A DNA stretch of 64,000 nt from Flavobacteriaceae bacterium Ga0077528 (GCA_001464475.1 LNDX01000003.1:1-64000); one strand, 5' to 3'. Shown: positions 53,424 to 62,504, counted from the stretch's first letter. The notes: generated from the letters alone by a model not told the origin. Numbers and translations are program-made.

Positions 53424-54652
53424 AATGGCAGCGATTTCATTAAAGGCGTTTTATCTATAAAATTATCTGGTGTAATACTTGGCAAAACTTTTTCAGATTT
53501 GTCTAAAAGTGTTATCATAAAACTTCGGTATAACAACATGGCAGAAGGTGTTTTTTCGGTTAAAACAGCAAACAAACTTAATGGATGATAAGGCACATCG
53601 CCTACTCCATTTTTATCTAAATCATATCCTTCATATTTATCCCAATAATTTGAATTGAAAGTGTTTAAAACTAAGCTCCCATTAGTGCTAATATCGAAAG
53701 TGTTTTTTCGATAATTATTGTTTACAATTTCATTTTCCATACAACTTGCTTGAATTTTCATTCCCCATCCATTTGATTCAAAAACGTTTTTTTCGACCTT
53801 GATTCTTGATGTTCCTTCCATGTAAATTCCAGAAGTATTTCGGGCAAATTTATTATTGAAAATATAGCTGTCGGCAATTTCTTTGAGCAATAAACCATAA
53901 GCAGCATCACCCCAATTTTCTTCAAAATAATTGTTATACATCTTTACATTTTTGGTAAACATGACTGCAACACCAGCACCATTATTTTTAAAAACATTCG
54001 TTATGTAAGCATCGTCGTTAGAAAACATAAAATGCAAGCCATAACGAATGTTTTTATTGGAAATATTCCTCCAAATGATAGATTGTGTTACAAATTCAAA
54101 ATAAATTCCATCGCGATGTCCCGAAATTTTATTGGCAATTATTTGAAGATTATCGCTTTTCCAACAGTGAATTCCATTTCCAATTAATTGTTCTTGTTTT
54201 CCGTAAGCGGTAATTTTATTGTTTTTGATTAGGCAATTTCTAGAATTTTGAAGATAAATTCCGAAGAAATTGTTGTCTAGAATGTTGTTTTCAATTTTTA
54301 CAAAAGTTCTATCATACACTTTAATTCCGCAAGGATCATCAAGAGAAGCATAACCTGAATTAATGATTTTGAATCCTTTGATGACAACATTATCGGCATT
54401 AATTGAAACAACTTCAAACTTGCGTTGACCATCAAGAATTGGAAAACCTTTACCAAGAAAAATAATTTTTTTATTGATTATAATATTGCCTTCTTTATAA
54501 ACTCCGCTATTTACAACAATGGTGTCGCCATCAACAGCTAATTGAAGAGCCTTCTTGATTTTTTTGACAGATAAGTTGCTTCCTACTTGAATGGTTTTAG
54601 CATTTGAAATAGAAAATAGGAGTGAAAATAATATGCAGATTAATTTCTTCAT
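53420..54652 (-). CDS. nosD: Periplasmic copper-insertion protein NosD
   Basis: This 410-residue protein has a signal peptide (MKKLICILFSLLFSISNAKT) and a right-handed beta-helix of parallel repeats (NVVIKGFKIINSG, FVKIENNILDNNFFGIYLQN, GIYMEGTSRIKVEKNVFESN). NosD takes copper from NosL and passes it to NosZ with NosFY. The ATG at 54652 starts the signal peptide; a longer frame would overlap nosL further. The overlap with nosL is 4 nt. Confidence 0.94.
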   Translation of the reverse strand: MKKLICILFSLLFSISNAKTIQVGSNLSVKKIKKALQLAVDGDTIVVNSGVYKEGNIIINKKIIFLGKGFPILDGQRKFEVVSINADNVVIKGFKIINSGYASLDDPCGIKVYDRTFVKIENNILDNNFFGIYLQNSRNCLIKNNKITAYGKQEQLIGNGIHCWKSDNLQIIANKISGHRDGIYFEFVTQSIIWRNISNKNIRYGLHFMFSNDDAYITNVFKNNGAGVAVMFTKNVKMYNNYFEENWGDAAYGLLLKEIADSYIFNNKFARNTSGIYMEGTSRIKVEKNVFESNGWGMKIQASCMENEIVNNNYRKNTFDISTNGSLVLNTFNSNYWDKYEGYDLDKNGVGDVPYHPLSLFAVLTEKTPSAMLLYRSFMITLLDKSEKVLPSITPDNFIDKTPLMKSLPL

Positions 54653-55095
54653 TTGTAAGAATCGTAAACTTGTTGCCAAGTCATAGGTTCAGCATTTAAT
54701 TTGGTTTGGAATTCTTTTTGCTCTTTATCAGATGAAAATGCGGCAAAATTTCCACGCATTGGAGAATTGATTGTTCCTCCTTTTAGAAAAAAACTTTTTT
54801 CGGCTGCAACTAATTCATTTTCTTTAAAATAATCATTTACAAAAAATACTTTGGAAGGAACTTCACTTGTTTTGTCAAATTGAATCATGCATGCTACATC
54901 ATCAAACTTGTAATATCTACCTTTTTGAGTGATTAATTCTGCACCAAATTTTCCGTTTGCGATTGTCATTTTACAAAAATCACAGGAATCAGAATTTAGT
55001 TTAATTGGTTTTGATTCGTTAGAATTGCAAGAAACTAAAGCAAAAAAAGAAAATAATAATAAAATAGATTTATAGATTTTATTTTTAAACCACAT
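54649..55095 (-). CDS. nosL: Copper chaperone lipoprotein NosL
   Basis: This 148-residue lipoprotein has its lipobox Cys at residue 23 (FFALVSC) and the metal site C38-x-x-C41-x-M43 (SDSCDFCKMTIANGKFGAEL), then FDDVACMIQFD. NosL delivers Cu(I) to the NosDFY complex. It lies 68 nt after the NosB-like gene. Confidence 0.93.
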   Translation of the reverse strand: MWFKNKIYKSILLLFSFFALVSCNSNESKPIKLNSDSCDFCKMTIANGKFGAELITQKGRYYKFDDVACMIQFDKTSEVPSKVFFVNDYFKENELVAAEKSFFLKGGTINSPMRGNFAAFSSDKEQKEFQTKLNAEPMTWQQVYDSYK

Positions 55096-55163
55096 AGAAA
55101 CATAGTTTTAGAAATGAATAATAAGACGTTTTACTTTTCATAGAAATTCATAATTGACCGAAA

Positions 55164-55754
55164 TCAAATTTTCTTTTTGGTGAATAAATTATATTCTTTA
55201 AAAACGATAAAAAACAACAATAAACCACAAGCTATCAAAAACCATCCACCAATATCTGGAATTGAATACGCTCCAAAGTTCAACAATTGTTTGTATCCAA
55301 TTAACGGCGGTTGATAAGCCATTCCGGGCACTTTTATAGCCGCATTTGGATCGAGATTATGCCCATATTCATAATTCCATCTGTAGAAATCGATGGCTGC
55401 TAAAACTACAAAAAGAATGTAAGAAATAAAGAATGCCAAAACCGCTTTTCTTTTTGCAACAAAAATTAGCAACAAAGAAATTACTGCAAAACCTCCGAAA
55501 ATATAAGGTAACGCAGTGAATTCGAAAAAGTTTTCGGTATGTAAAGTTGCCATTCCGATGTAGTGATTTAATCCGTTGATGATTTCTACATCGCCACCAA
55601 TTTTGTTAGCGTGCAATTTTAAAACCAAACCTTCAGGATATTGAGGCGCTTCGAGTTCGATTTGCCACATTGGGACAAAAAGCGAGCCAATAAATAAGAT
55701 TGAAACAACCAATAATATCACTTTTGATACCATTGAAATTTTAGAAGATTTCAT
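55164..55754 (-). CDS. NosB-like membrane protein of the nos operon
   Basis: This 196-residue protein has about four transmembrane helices and a periplasmic loop with conserved-looking residues (PMWQIELEAPQYPEGL, then INGLNHYIGMATLH). A membrane protein of this kind directly after nosZ is a hallmark of clade II nos clusters (NosB), so I call it NosB-like by position and layout. Its role is not established. The ATG at 55754 (MKSSKISMVSKVILLVVSIL) is used; a longer frame extends through the terminator-like hairpin and nosZ. Confidence 0.72.
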   Translation of the reverse strand: MKSSKISMVSKVILLVVSILFIGSLFVPMWQIELEAPQYPEGLVLKLHANKIGGDVEIINGLNHYIGMATLHTENFFEFTALPYIFGGFAVISLLLIFVAKRKAVLAFFISYILFVVLAAIDFYRWNYEYGHNLDPNAAIKVPGMAYQPPLIGYKQLLNFGAYSIPDIGGWFLIACGLLLFFIVFKEYNLFTKKKI

Positions 55755-55768
55755 AAAAAATGAATTTA

Positions 55769-55798
55769 AAAAGGGACAAAAGTTACTTTGTCCCTTTT
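55769..55798 (-). terminator. Hairpin between nosZ and the NosB-like gene
   Basis: AAAAGGGACAAA and TTTGTCCCTTTT form a 12-bp stem with a short loop on the minus strand, 9 nt after the nosZ stop, followed by a short T run. It may act as a partial terminator or 3' stabiliser that raises nosZ over the assembly genes. Confidence 0.65.
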
Positions 55799-55806
55799 GG
55801 TAAAAA

Positions 55807-57780
55807 TTATTTTGTTTTTGGTAAGTTAGTTCCAACACTCCATGTAAGCGGAACAGAACTTCCTGTAGGAGAAACTCTAATGTAGCCTTGCATTTCTTGA
55901 TGCAGAGCACTACAGAAATCAGTGCAATACATTGGAAATATACCCACTTTTTTAGGAATCCATTTTAGAGTAGCTGTTTCACCAGGCATGATTAAAAGCT
56001 CACCATTATCGGCACCTTTTACTGCAAATCCGTGAGGAACATCCCAATCTTGTTCAAGGTTTGTTACGTGGAAATAGACTTCATCACCTAATTTTATTCC
56101 TTCAATATTATCTGGTGCAAAGTGAGAACGGATAGAAGTCATGTAAACATGTACTTGATTTCCTTGACGCGTTACTTTAGCTTCTTTTTCGCCTTTTGCT
56201 ACAAATGGATGATTGTTTTCTCCGATTTTATAGAACTTTAATTGACCATTATTTCGAATTAAATCGGCTGGTGCTGCTTGTGCATAGTGAGGTTCTCCAA
56301 TAGTTGGAAAGTCTAAAATGAGTTTCATTTTATCACCACTAATATCAAATATTTGAGCTGATTGTGCCAATTCTGGACCTGTTGGCAAATATCTATCTTT
56401 TGTAATTTTATTATAAGCAACAAGATATTTTCCGAAAGGTTTTTTAGAATCACCGCCAGGAATACATAAGTGACCAACAGAATAATAGGTTGGAACTCTA
56501 TCTAATACTTTTAATGATTTGATGTCCCATTTAACCACTTCAGAAGAAACGAAGAAGGTTGTATAAGCATTTCCTTTTCCGTCAAACTCAGTGTGCAATG
56601 GTCCTAAACCAGGTTTTTGAACTTCACCATGAAGAGCTGCTTCATATTTTATGACATTAATTCCGCCATAATTCCCATCAAATTTTTTATCTTTTATAGC
56701 TCCCATTAATTTATCAAAGCTAAATACAGGAATCAAAGCTGCCAATTTTCCTGAACCTACTATATATTCACCAGTTGGATCAACATCACAACCATGAGGA
56801 GATTTTGGACAAGGAATCATGTAACAAATATCTTTTAAAGCAGCAGCATCAAGAACTAAAACATCGGTTTTAATTTCAGATTTTGCTGTATGTGTTTTTT
56901 CGTCCCATGTATTATGAGCATAACGAGCTTTTTGTTTTATTCCTTTCCCTGCTTTGATATATTCTTCAGCTTTTTTCCAGTTTACAGCCATAATAAAATC
57001 TTTATCTTTTTGAGAAGCATTCACTTCTAACAAAGTATTGGCTTGTTCTGTATTATAACAAGAGAAGAAAAACCATCCATGAGATTTCCCTTTTCCTGCA
57101 TGAGAAAGGTCAAAGTTTACACCAGGCGTTACAATTTGAAATGCTAAATCCATTTCGCCTTTTTTACCCACTTTTACAAAACTAATGTGTCCTTTGAAAT
57201 TTTCTTTATAAGTGTTGATTGCCACATCACCATCAGAATAATCAGCCGGAACGCTAAAACGAGTTCCTGCAACTACATATTCGGTATTTTCTGTGATGAA
57301 TGGAGAAGAGTGATTTCCACCACTATTTGGCAATTCAATTATTTCTGCTGTTTTAAATGTTTTTAAGTCAATACGAGCAATACGAGGTGTATTGTTGGCA
57401 TTACCAAAAACCCAACGACCATCAACTTCACCATTTGTTTGTGACATTTCGGTGTGATGTAAATCGTCCCAAGGCACAAAACCATGCGAAGTATTCAACA
57501 TTGGTTTAGTTTCTTCACTATAACCCCAACCTTTTTCTGGATCTACTGAAAAAACTGGAATTACTCTAAATAATCTTCCACTAGGAAGACCATAAACGCT
57601 TAACTGACCGCTAAAACCTCCAGATACGAAATTATAGAATTCATCAAATTTTCCTGGTGCTACGTATGCTTTTTCAGCATCACCAACTGTAGCATCACTT
57701 GAATTTTTTGGTTTACAAGCAGTGAATACTGCACTTCCTAAAACTAGAATTGCAATTATTTTTACAAATTTATTTTTCAT
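55807..57780 (-). CDS. nosZ: Nitrous oxide reductase, clade II (Sec type)
   Basis: This 657-residue enzyme reduces N2O to N2. The CuZ domain starts with H108-H109 (WDDLHHTEMS) and further His motifs (NSGGNHSSPF, SPHGCDVDPTGEYI, GPLHTEFDG, GEPHYAQ). The C-terminal CuA domain has H583 (DVPHGFAV) and C619-x3-C623-x3-H627-x2-M630 (CTDFCSALHQEM). The signal peptide is Sec type without twin Arg, as in clade II, and ends in a lipobox-like VFTAC (C22), so the enzyme may be membrane-anchored. It follows a lipoprotein cytochrome c by 59 nt. Confidence 0.97.
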   Translation of the reverse strand: MKNKFVKIIAILVLGSAVFTACKPKNSSDATVGDAEKAYVAPGKFDEFYNFVSGGFSGQLSVYGLPSGRLFRVIPVFSVDPEKGWGYSEETKPMLNTSHGFVPWDDLHHTEMSQTNGEVDGRWVFGNANNTPRIARIDLKTFKTAEIIELPNSGGNHSSPFITENTEYVVAGTRFSVPADYSDGDVAINTYKENFKGHISFVKVGKKGEMDLAFQIVTPGVNFDLSHAGKGKSHGWFFFSCYNTEQANTLLEVNASQKDKDFIMAVNWKKAEEYIKAGKGIKQKARYAHNTWDEKTHTAKSEIKTDVLVLDAAALKDICYMIPCPKSPHGCDVDPTGEYIVGSGKLAALIPVFSFDKLMGAIKDKKFDGNYGGINVIKYEAALHGEVQKPGLGPLHTEFDGKGNAYTTFFVSSEVVKWDIKSLKVLDRVPTYYSVGHLCIPGGDSKKPFGKYLVAYNKITKDRYLPTGPELAQSAQIFDISGDKMKLILDFPTIGEPHYAQAAPADLIRNNGQLKFYKIGENNHPFVAKGEKEAKVTRQGNQVHVYMTSIRSHFAPDNIEGIKLGDEVYFHVTNLEQDWDVPHGFAVKGADNGELLIMPGETATLKWIPKKVGIFPMYCTDFCSALHQEMQGYIRVSPTGSSVPLTWSVGTNLPKTK

Positions 57781-57839
57781 TATATTGAAATTAGAACTAT
57801 CGAATTACTTTCACCTAATAAGATAGTTGGTTGTTATTT

Positions 57840-58316
57840 TTATTTTACACCGTCATTTTTACGCATAAACTCTAAAATACTTCTTGCTTCCTCATCTGCT
57901 AAACCTTGATTTGGCATACGAACAAGACAAATTTCTAATTGTGCTTGAACTTCAGGGTCTTTGTCAATCATTGGGTCTGGATTTGTGATAAAATTCATAA
58001 TCCACTCTGGTTTTCTTCTTTCGGTTACACCTTTCCAACCTGGACCAACAAGTTTTTCGTCGGTAGTTTTATGGCAAGAAGTACATTTTACACCTGAGAC
58101 TTCTTCTCCTTTGGTAGCCATAGCTTGATCTAAAGCGGCTCCAAGTTCAACGGTTGTAAATTTACCTTCACCTCTTTTAGGGTCGTAAGAAGATGGATCT
58201 GCTGTTGCCGTTTCTTCTGTTGTTGCCGAAGGATTGTATTCTTCACCTTCTTTTTCTTTTTTGCCACAAGAAAACAATAAAACTACTGTGGTAACTAATA
58301 ATACTAATTTTTTCAT
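57840..58316 (-). CDS. Lipoprotein cytochrome c, first gene of the nos operon
   Basis: This 158-residue protein has a lipobox Cys at residue 17 (VVLLFSC), an acidic linker, one c-type heme site C78-C81-H82 (KCTSCHKTTDEKLVGPGW) and a likely axial Met at M134 (VRMPNQGLADEEA). Immediately upstream of nosZ it is the obvious electron donor to the CuA site. The ATG at 58316 starts the signal peptide; a longer frame runs through the Crp/Fnr box. Confidence 0.88.
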   Translation of the reverse strand: MKKLVLLVTTVVLLFSCGKKEKEGEEYNPSATTEETATADPSSYDPKRGEGKFTTVELGAALDQAMATKGEEVSGVKCTSCHKTTDEKLVGPGWKGVTERRKPEWIMNFITNPDPMIDKDPEVQAQLEICLVRMPNQGLADEEARSILEFMRKNDGVK

Positions 58317-58343
58317 AATATAATTTGGTTTAAAATAATACCT

Positions 58344-58351
58344 CAAAGGTC
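58344..58351 (-). promoter_or_regulatory. -10 element of the nos operon
   Basis: On the minus strand this reads GACCTTTG, one mismatch from TAnnTTTG, 28 nt before the start codon. Its 3' G is 37.5 bp from the centre of the box at 58375-58388. Confidence 0.5.
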
Positions 58352-58374
58352 TGAATTGAATAGGGTTAAATTTT

Positions 58375-58388
58375 ATGACTGCAATCAT
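58375..58388. promoter_or_regulatory. Crp/Fnr-type box of the nos operon
   Basis: ATGACTGCAATCAT extends to an 18-bp inverted repeat TTATGACTGCAATCATAA with a 6-bp centre. By the shared geometry it would sit close to -41.5, the classic activator position. Confidence 0.7.
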
Positions 58389-58490
58389 AAGACATAATAT
58401 TTTTTTTTGAAATAATATTAAATATTTGTTAACGAATAAACCTTTTGAAAGAGAGTGAGTCTTATCACTATAACAATTAAAAAACACATC

Positions 58491-58943
58491 ATGAAAAAAG
58501 TATTTTTATTAGCATTACTAGTTGTAGGATTTACAACATTTGCCCAAGGAAAAAGAGGAGAAAGAAAAGAGCAATTATCAACTGAAGAACGAGTTGAATT
58601 GCAAGTAAAAAAATTAACTACTGATTTATCTTTAAACGAGAAACAAGCACAAGAAGTAAAGGCTTTAATGGCTAAACAAGCTGAAAAAAGAGAAGCAAAA
58701 AGAGCCGAAATGAAAGCTTTAAAAGAAGAACGTGCTCAACAAGCAAGACCTTCAAAAGAAGAAATGGCTGCAAGAAAAGCTGAAATGCAAAAAGAACAAG
58801 AAGCGCTAAAAGCCGAAATGAAAAAAATCCTTACTGCTGAACAGTATACAAAATGGGACCAAAAACGTGAAGATCGCAAAGAAAAAGTGATTGAAAAAAT
58901 GAAAGATAAAAAGAAAAGAGGTCAAAAAACTGAAGAGAATTAA
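58491..58943 (+). CDS. Small secreted helical protein, Spy/CpxP-like
   Basis: This 150-residue protein has a signal peptide (MKKVFLLALLVVGFTTFAQG). The mature part is almost entirely charged helix, rich in Lys, Glu and Arg (EERVELQVKKLTTDLSLNEK, then LTAEQYTKWDQKREDRKEKV). The LxLNEKQ...LTAEQ..KW pattern is that of LTXXQ/Spy-like periplasmic proteins, often chaperones or stress sensors. It is divergent from the nos operon. The ATG at 58491 starts the signal peptide. Confidence 0.82.
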   Translation: MKKVFLLALLVVGFTTFAQGKRGERKEQLSTEERVELQVKKLTTDLSLNEKQAQEVKALMAKQAEKREAKRAEMKALKEERAQQARPSKEEMAARKAEMQKEQEALKAEMKKILTAEQYTKWDQKREDRKEKVIEKMKDKKKRGQKTEEN

Positions 58944-58973
58944 AATAAATTTTGTGTTTTCATTTAAATGAAT

Positions 58974-58981
58974 TATTTTTG
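58974..58981 (+). promoter_or_regulatory. -10 element of the small secreted protein gene at 59014
   Basis: TATTTTTG matches TAnnTTTG 32 nt before the start codon, so this gene may be transcribed independently of the Spy-like gene. Confidence 0.45.
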
Positions 58982-59013
58982 AATATAATTGATATCAAAT
59001 AATTTAAAAAAAC

Positions 59014-59340
59014 ATGAAAAAAATATTTTTTATTTTCGCTTTAGTTTGTGCTTTTACTCTAAGCGCTAATGCTCAAGAAAAAAGACTAACTTCGCAAGAA
59101 GCTGCAAAGAAAGATGCTGTTGAGCTTGCTGAATTAGTAGGTTTAAAAGATAATCAAATTGAAGATTTTTATAGATTGTTTGAAAGAAAATATATAATTC
59201 TTGAAGATAGAAGTTTATCTGCAGAAGGAAAAGCAGAACTTGAAAAAGTGATGGATGCTAAAATTAGAGCAACATTAAGTGAAAAACAAATGTCTATTCT
59301 TGAATCTAACAAAGCAATGTTTGAAAGATTAAAAAGATAA
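59014..59340 (+). CDS. Small secreted protein of unknown function
   Basis: This 108-residue protein has a signal peptide (MKKIFFIFALVCAFTLSANAQ) and a short helical mature part (AVELAELVGLKDNQIEDFYR, then IRATLSEKQMSILESNKAMF). It resembles the protein at 38966-39328 in size, signal and C-terminal pattern, and lies 70 nt after the Spy-like gene. I do not recognise a characterised family. Confidence 0.75.
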   Translation: MKKIFFIFALVCAFTLSANAQEKRLTSQEAAKKDAVELAELVGLKDNQIEDFYRLFERKYIILEDRSLSAEGKAELEKVMDAKIRATLSEKQMSILESNKAMFERLKR

Positions 59341-59361
59341 TTTTAATATTACACATAAAAA

Positions 59362-59384
59362 AAGCTTCACAAATTGTGAAGCTT
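59362..59384. terminator. Bidirectional terminator between convergent genes
   Basis: GCTTCACAA (59364-59372) and TTGTGAAGC (59374-59382) form a 9-bp stem flanked by an A run and a T run, working for the small gene at 59014 (plus) and hemL (minus). Confidence 0.88.
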
Positions 59385-59389
59385 TTTTG

Positions 59390-60676
59390 TTACAACTCTT
59401 TTGATACTTTATGAATTGCATCAATAGTAAAATCTAAATCTTGATAAGTTAAAGCGTCTGTTATAAACCAAGTTTCATAAGCAGATGGCGCTATATAAAC
59501 ACCTTGATTTAACAGACCATGAAAGAACTTCTTAAAGGTTTCATTATCTCCATTTTTAGCTGTTTTGAAATCAACTACAGCACCTTTATCAAAATGAACT
59601 GAAATCATCGAACCAACTCTATTTACAGTAAATTCTACATTATTATTTGAGAGTACTTTTCTGATTCCGTTTTCTAAATAGGCTGTTTTTTCATCTAATC
59701 TTTTGAAAATTTCAGTATCTTGATTTAAAGCTTCCAACATTGCTAAACCTGCAGCCATTGCTAAAGGATTTCCTGACAAAGTTCCTGCTTGATAAACTGG
59801 ACCAATTGGTGCTAAATAATTCATTATTTCATTTTTTGCAGCAAAGGCTCCAACAGGTAATCCACCACCAATAACTTTTCCAAAACAAACTATGTCAGCT
59901 TGAATATTATAAAGCTCTTGAGCACCACCTTTAGCTAATCGAAATCCAGTCATTACTTCATCAAATATCAGCAATGTATTATTATCTGAACATACTTGTC
60001 TTAAATCTTCTAGAAATCCTTTAATTGGAGGAATACACCCCATATTACCAGCAACTGGTTCTATGATAATAGCTGCAATTTCATTTTTATTTGCTTCAAA
60101 TAATGCTTTTACGTTTTCAATATCGTTATAATTAGCTAATAAAGTGTCTTTGGCTGTGCCTTGTGTTACACCAGGTGAGTTTGGAGTTCCAAAAGTACTA
60201 AGACCACTTCCAGCTTGAATCAAAAAAGAATCAGAATGACCATGGTAACATCCTGCAAATTTTATTATTTTATCTCTTCCTGTAAATCCGCGAGCCAATC
60301 TGATAGCGCTCATACAAGCTTCCGTTCCAGAATTCACAAAACGAATTTTATCAATATTTGGAACCATTGAAACTGCTAATTCAGCTATTTTAGTTTCTAG
60401 TTCTGTTGGCATTCCAAAAGAGGTTCCTAACTTAGCTCTTTCTGTTATTGCATCAATGACTGGTTGAAAAGCATGACCCAAAATCATCGGACCCCAAGAA
60501 TTAATATAATCAATTAATTGGCTTCCGTCTTCATCATATAAATAAGCACCTTTGGCACTTTTTACAAAAATAGGTGTTCCACCAACACCTTTAAAAGCCC
60601 TTACAGGCGAATTTACACCCCCAGGAATCACTTTTTCTGCATCAGCAAATAACTGACTGCTTCTTTTATATAGCAT
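59390..60676 (-). CDS. hemL: Glutamate-1-semialdehyde 2,1-aminomutase
   Basis: This 428-residue PLP enzyme converts glutamate-1-semialdehyde to 5-aminolevulinate for heme synthesis. The motifs [52 protein letters not shown] and the PLP Lys in [17 protein letters not shown] are all present. It is followed by a strong terminator and preceded by the glucosaminidase gene at 23 nt, so the two may share a transcript. Confidence 0.97.
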   Translation of the reverse strand: MLYKRSSQLFADAEKVIPGGVNSPVRAFKGVGGTPIFVKSAKGAYLYDEDGSQLIDYINSWGPMILGHAFQPVIDAITERAKLGTSFGMPTELETKIAELAVSMVPNIDKIRFVNSGTEACMSAIRLARGFTGRDKIIKFAGCYHGHSDSFLIQAGSGLSTFGTPNSPGVTQGTAKDTLLANYNDIENVKALFEANKNEIAAIIIEPVAGNMGCIPPIKGFLEDLRQVCSDNNTLLIFDEVMTGFRLAKGGAQELYNIQADIVCFGKVIGGGLPVGAFAAKNEIMNYLAPIGPVYQAGTLSGNPLAMAAGLAMLEALNQDTEIFKRLDEKTAYLENGIRKVLSNNNVEFTVNRVGSMISVHFDKGAVVDFKTAKNGDNETFKKFFHGLLNQGVYIAPSAYETWFITDALTYQDLDFTIDAIHKVSKEL

Positions 60677-60699
60677 TATTTTTATTTTATTTTAGTAAA

Positions 60700-61596
60700 C
60701 TATTTTACAATCAACTTTTGACCAATAGAAATTCCTGTATCAGAAATATTATTTTTCTTTTTCAAATCCTCGACAGAAATATTATATCGTTTTGATATTG
60801 AATACAATGTATCGCCTTTTATTACTTGGTGTAAATCAATATTTGTTGAAACAATGTCTTTAGATTTATCAATTGAAGCGACATTATTTGGAACATAATT
60901 TATTCCCAACACCTCAGCATCATATTTTTGCAATTGATACCTTTCTATCAATCCAATCAATTTTGTTGGATAATTTGGATCGGTTGCGTAACCAGCATTT
61001 TTCAAACCTTTACTCCAGCCAACATAATCGTTTTTATCAAGTTTAAATAGATTAGAATAACGCTCTCTCGTAACCAAAAACAAGGAATGATCTCGATATG
61101 ATTCATGCGGATTATTGTATTTTCTGAAACATTCTTGCGCTTCATCATCATCATATTTTACACTTGGTCCTGTCCATTCTTTGTGACATTTAATTCCGAA
61201 ATGATTATTTGCTTGAGCACTCAATGGTCCAGTACCGGCTCCTGATTCTAAAATTCCTTGACCTAATGTAATACTTGCAGGAATTCCGTATTCTTTCATG
61301 TCTTTTTTGGCAATTTCTTTATATTTTTCAATATATTCTAAAACCAATGCTGTGGTAACTTTAACACGAGTTGTTGCTTCCAAAATTTGAGTTGATTCCT
61401 CATTTTTAGCAGTTGCATTTGTGCTATTTTCAGAATTTGGTTTAACAGGATTACTAGGTTTTTCAACTGGTTTTCTAACTGTTCTAACCACTGGTTTAGA
61501 TGGTGATGAACTTTTAGATGTTCTCACAACTGGCTTACTAGAACCGCAAGCGATGAAAAAACCAATACAACATAATAAAATTATTTTCTTAATCAT
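60700..61596 (-). CDS. Glucosaminidase-domain lipoprotein with C-terminal LysM
   Basis: This 298-residue lipoprotein has its lipobox Cys at residue 17 (GFFIAC), a Ser/Pro/Lys linker with a repeated KPVVRT motif (residues 20-45), a glucosaminidase domain (PASITLGQGILESGAGTGPL, then NNHFGIKCHKEW and NPHESYRDHSLFLV) and a LysM domain (HQVIKGDTLYSISKRYNISV). It should cleave peptidoglycan during wall turnover. Its start overlaps the end of the next gene upstream by 8 nt. Confidence 0.9.
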   Translation of the reverse strand: MIKKIILLCCIGFFIACGSSKPVVRTSKSSSPSKPVVRTVRKPVEKPSNPVKPNSENSTNATAKNEESTQILEATTRVKVTTALVLEYIEKYKEIAKKDMKEYGIPASITLGQGILESGAGTGPLSAQANNHFGIKCHKEWTGPSVKYDDDEAQECFRKYNNPHESYRDHSLFLVTRERYSNLFKLDKNDYVGWSKGLKNAGYATDPNYPTKLIGLIERYQLQKYDAEVLGINYVPNNVASIDKSKDIVSTNIDLHQVIKGDTLYSISKRYNISVEDLKKKNNISDTGISIGQKLIVK

Positions 61597-62491
61597 TGAA
61601 ATTAATAGTTTGCAAGTTTTTATTACTCAATTTTAAATTCATTCCTTGTACACCTTGAATTCCACCTGTGTGAATTAGTAGAATTTTTGAATCTTCAGGG
61701 AAATAATTTTTAGTTATTAAATCTATAACGCCAAAAAACATTTTTCCAGTATAAATTGGATCTAATGGGATGGAATATTTTTTGTAAAAATTATTAATAA
61801 ATTCAATCAAATCATCTGAAACCTTTCCGTATCCACCAAAATGATAATCAGAAATTATGTCCCAATTTTCCTTTTTTGCAAATTTACGAATATCTTTTTT
61901 TATAAAATCACCTTTCAATGATGGAAATCCTAAAACTTTATGATTGGAAGTCGAACTATTAATAATTCCAGATATTGTTCCTCCAGTCCCAATAGCGCAA
62001 CAAATGTAATCAAACCTTTCATCTTCATTTGACAAGATTTCCTCACAACCTTTTACAGCAAAATCGTTAGTTCCTCCTTCTGGAATTAAATAGAAATCAT
62101 CAAAATCATTTTTAAGATTACATAAAAAATCTTCTGTGCTTTTCAATCTGTATTGTTCTCTTGAAACAAATACAAATTCCATACCGTTATCTTGACAAAA
62201 TTTTAAAGTAGGATTTTGAGAAATTTTAGAACTTAATTCATCTCCGCGAATAACTCCAATTGTTTTAAATCCATTCTCTTTTCCTGCAAATGCAACTGCC
62301 GCAATATGATTTGAATAAGCACCTCCAAAAGTGAGTAAAGTTCTATGATTTTGTTGTTTTGCTTCTAACAAATTGTACTTTAGTTTTCTGAATTTATTTC
62401 CAGAAACAAAAGGATGAATCAAATCTTCACGTCTTATGTAAAGCTTGACTGTTGTATTTGGCAATACTATTTCTTGTGTAAGAACTCGCAA
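61589..62491 (-). CDS. PLP-dependent ACC deaminase / D-cysteine desulfhydrase homologue
   Basis: This 300-residue fold-type II PLP enzyme has the PLP Lys in SGNKFRKLKYN, the Ser/Asn loop FGGAYSNHIAA and the phosphate loop AIGTGGTISG. Family members include 1-aminocyclopropane-1-carboxylate deaminase and D-cysteine desulfhydrase; sequence reading does not decide between them. The start is probably TTG at 62491, as no in-frame ATG fits and a -10 lies just upstream. It overlaps the glucosaminidase gene by 8 nt. Confidence 0.82.
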   Translation of the reverse strand: MRVLTQEIVLPNTTVKLYIRREDLIHPFVSGNKFRKLKYNLLEAKQQNHRTLLTFGGAYSNHIAAVAFAGKENGFKTIGVIRGDELSSKISQNPTLKFCQDNGMEFVFVSREQYRLKSTEDFLCNLKNDFDDFYLIPEGGTNDFAVKGCEEILSNEDERFDYICCAIGTGGTISGIINSSTSNHKVLGFPSLKGDFIKKDIRKFAKKENWDIISDYHFGGYGKVSDDLIEFINNFYKKYSIPLDPIYTGKMFFGVIDLITKNYFPEDSKILLIHTGGIQGVQGMNLKLSNKNLQTINFND

Positions 62492-62504
62492 GATTATTTT
62501 TTTA

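Noticed and set aside
58391..58490. The box at 58375 also regulating the divergent Spy-like gene
   Set aside because: No TAnnTTTG lies 36-38 bp from the box centre on the plus strand; the nearest candidates are about 27 and 46 bp away.
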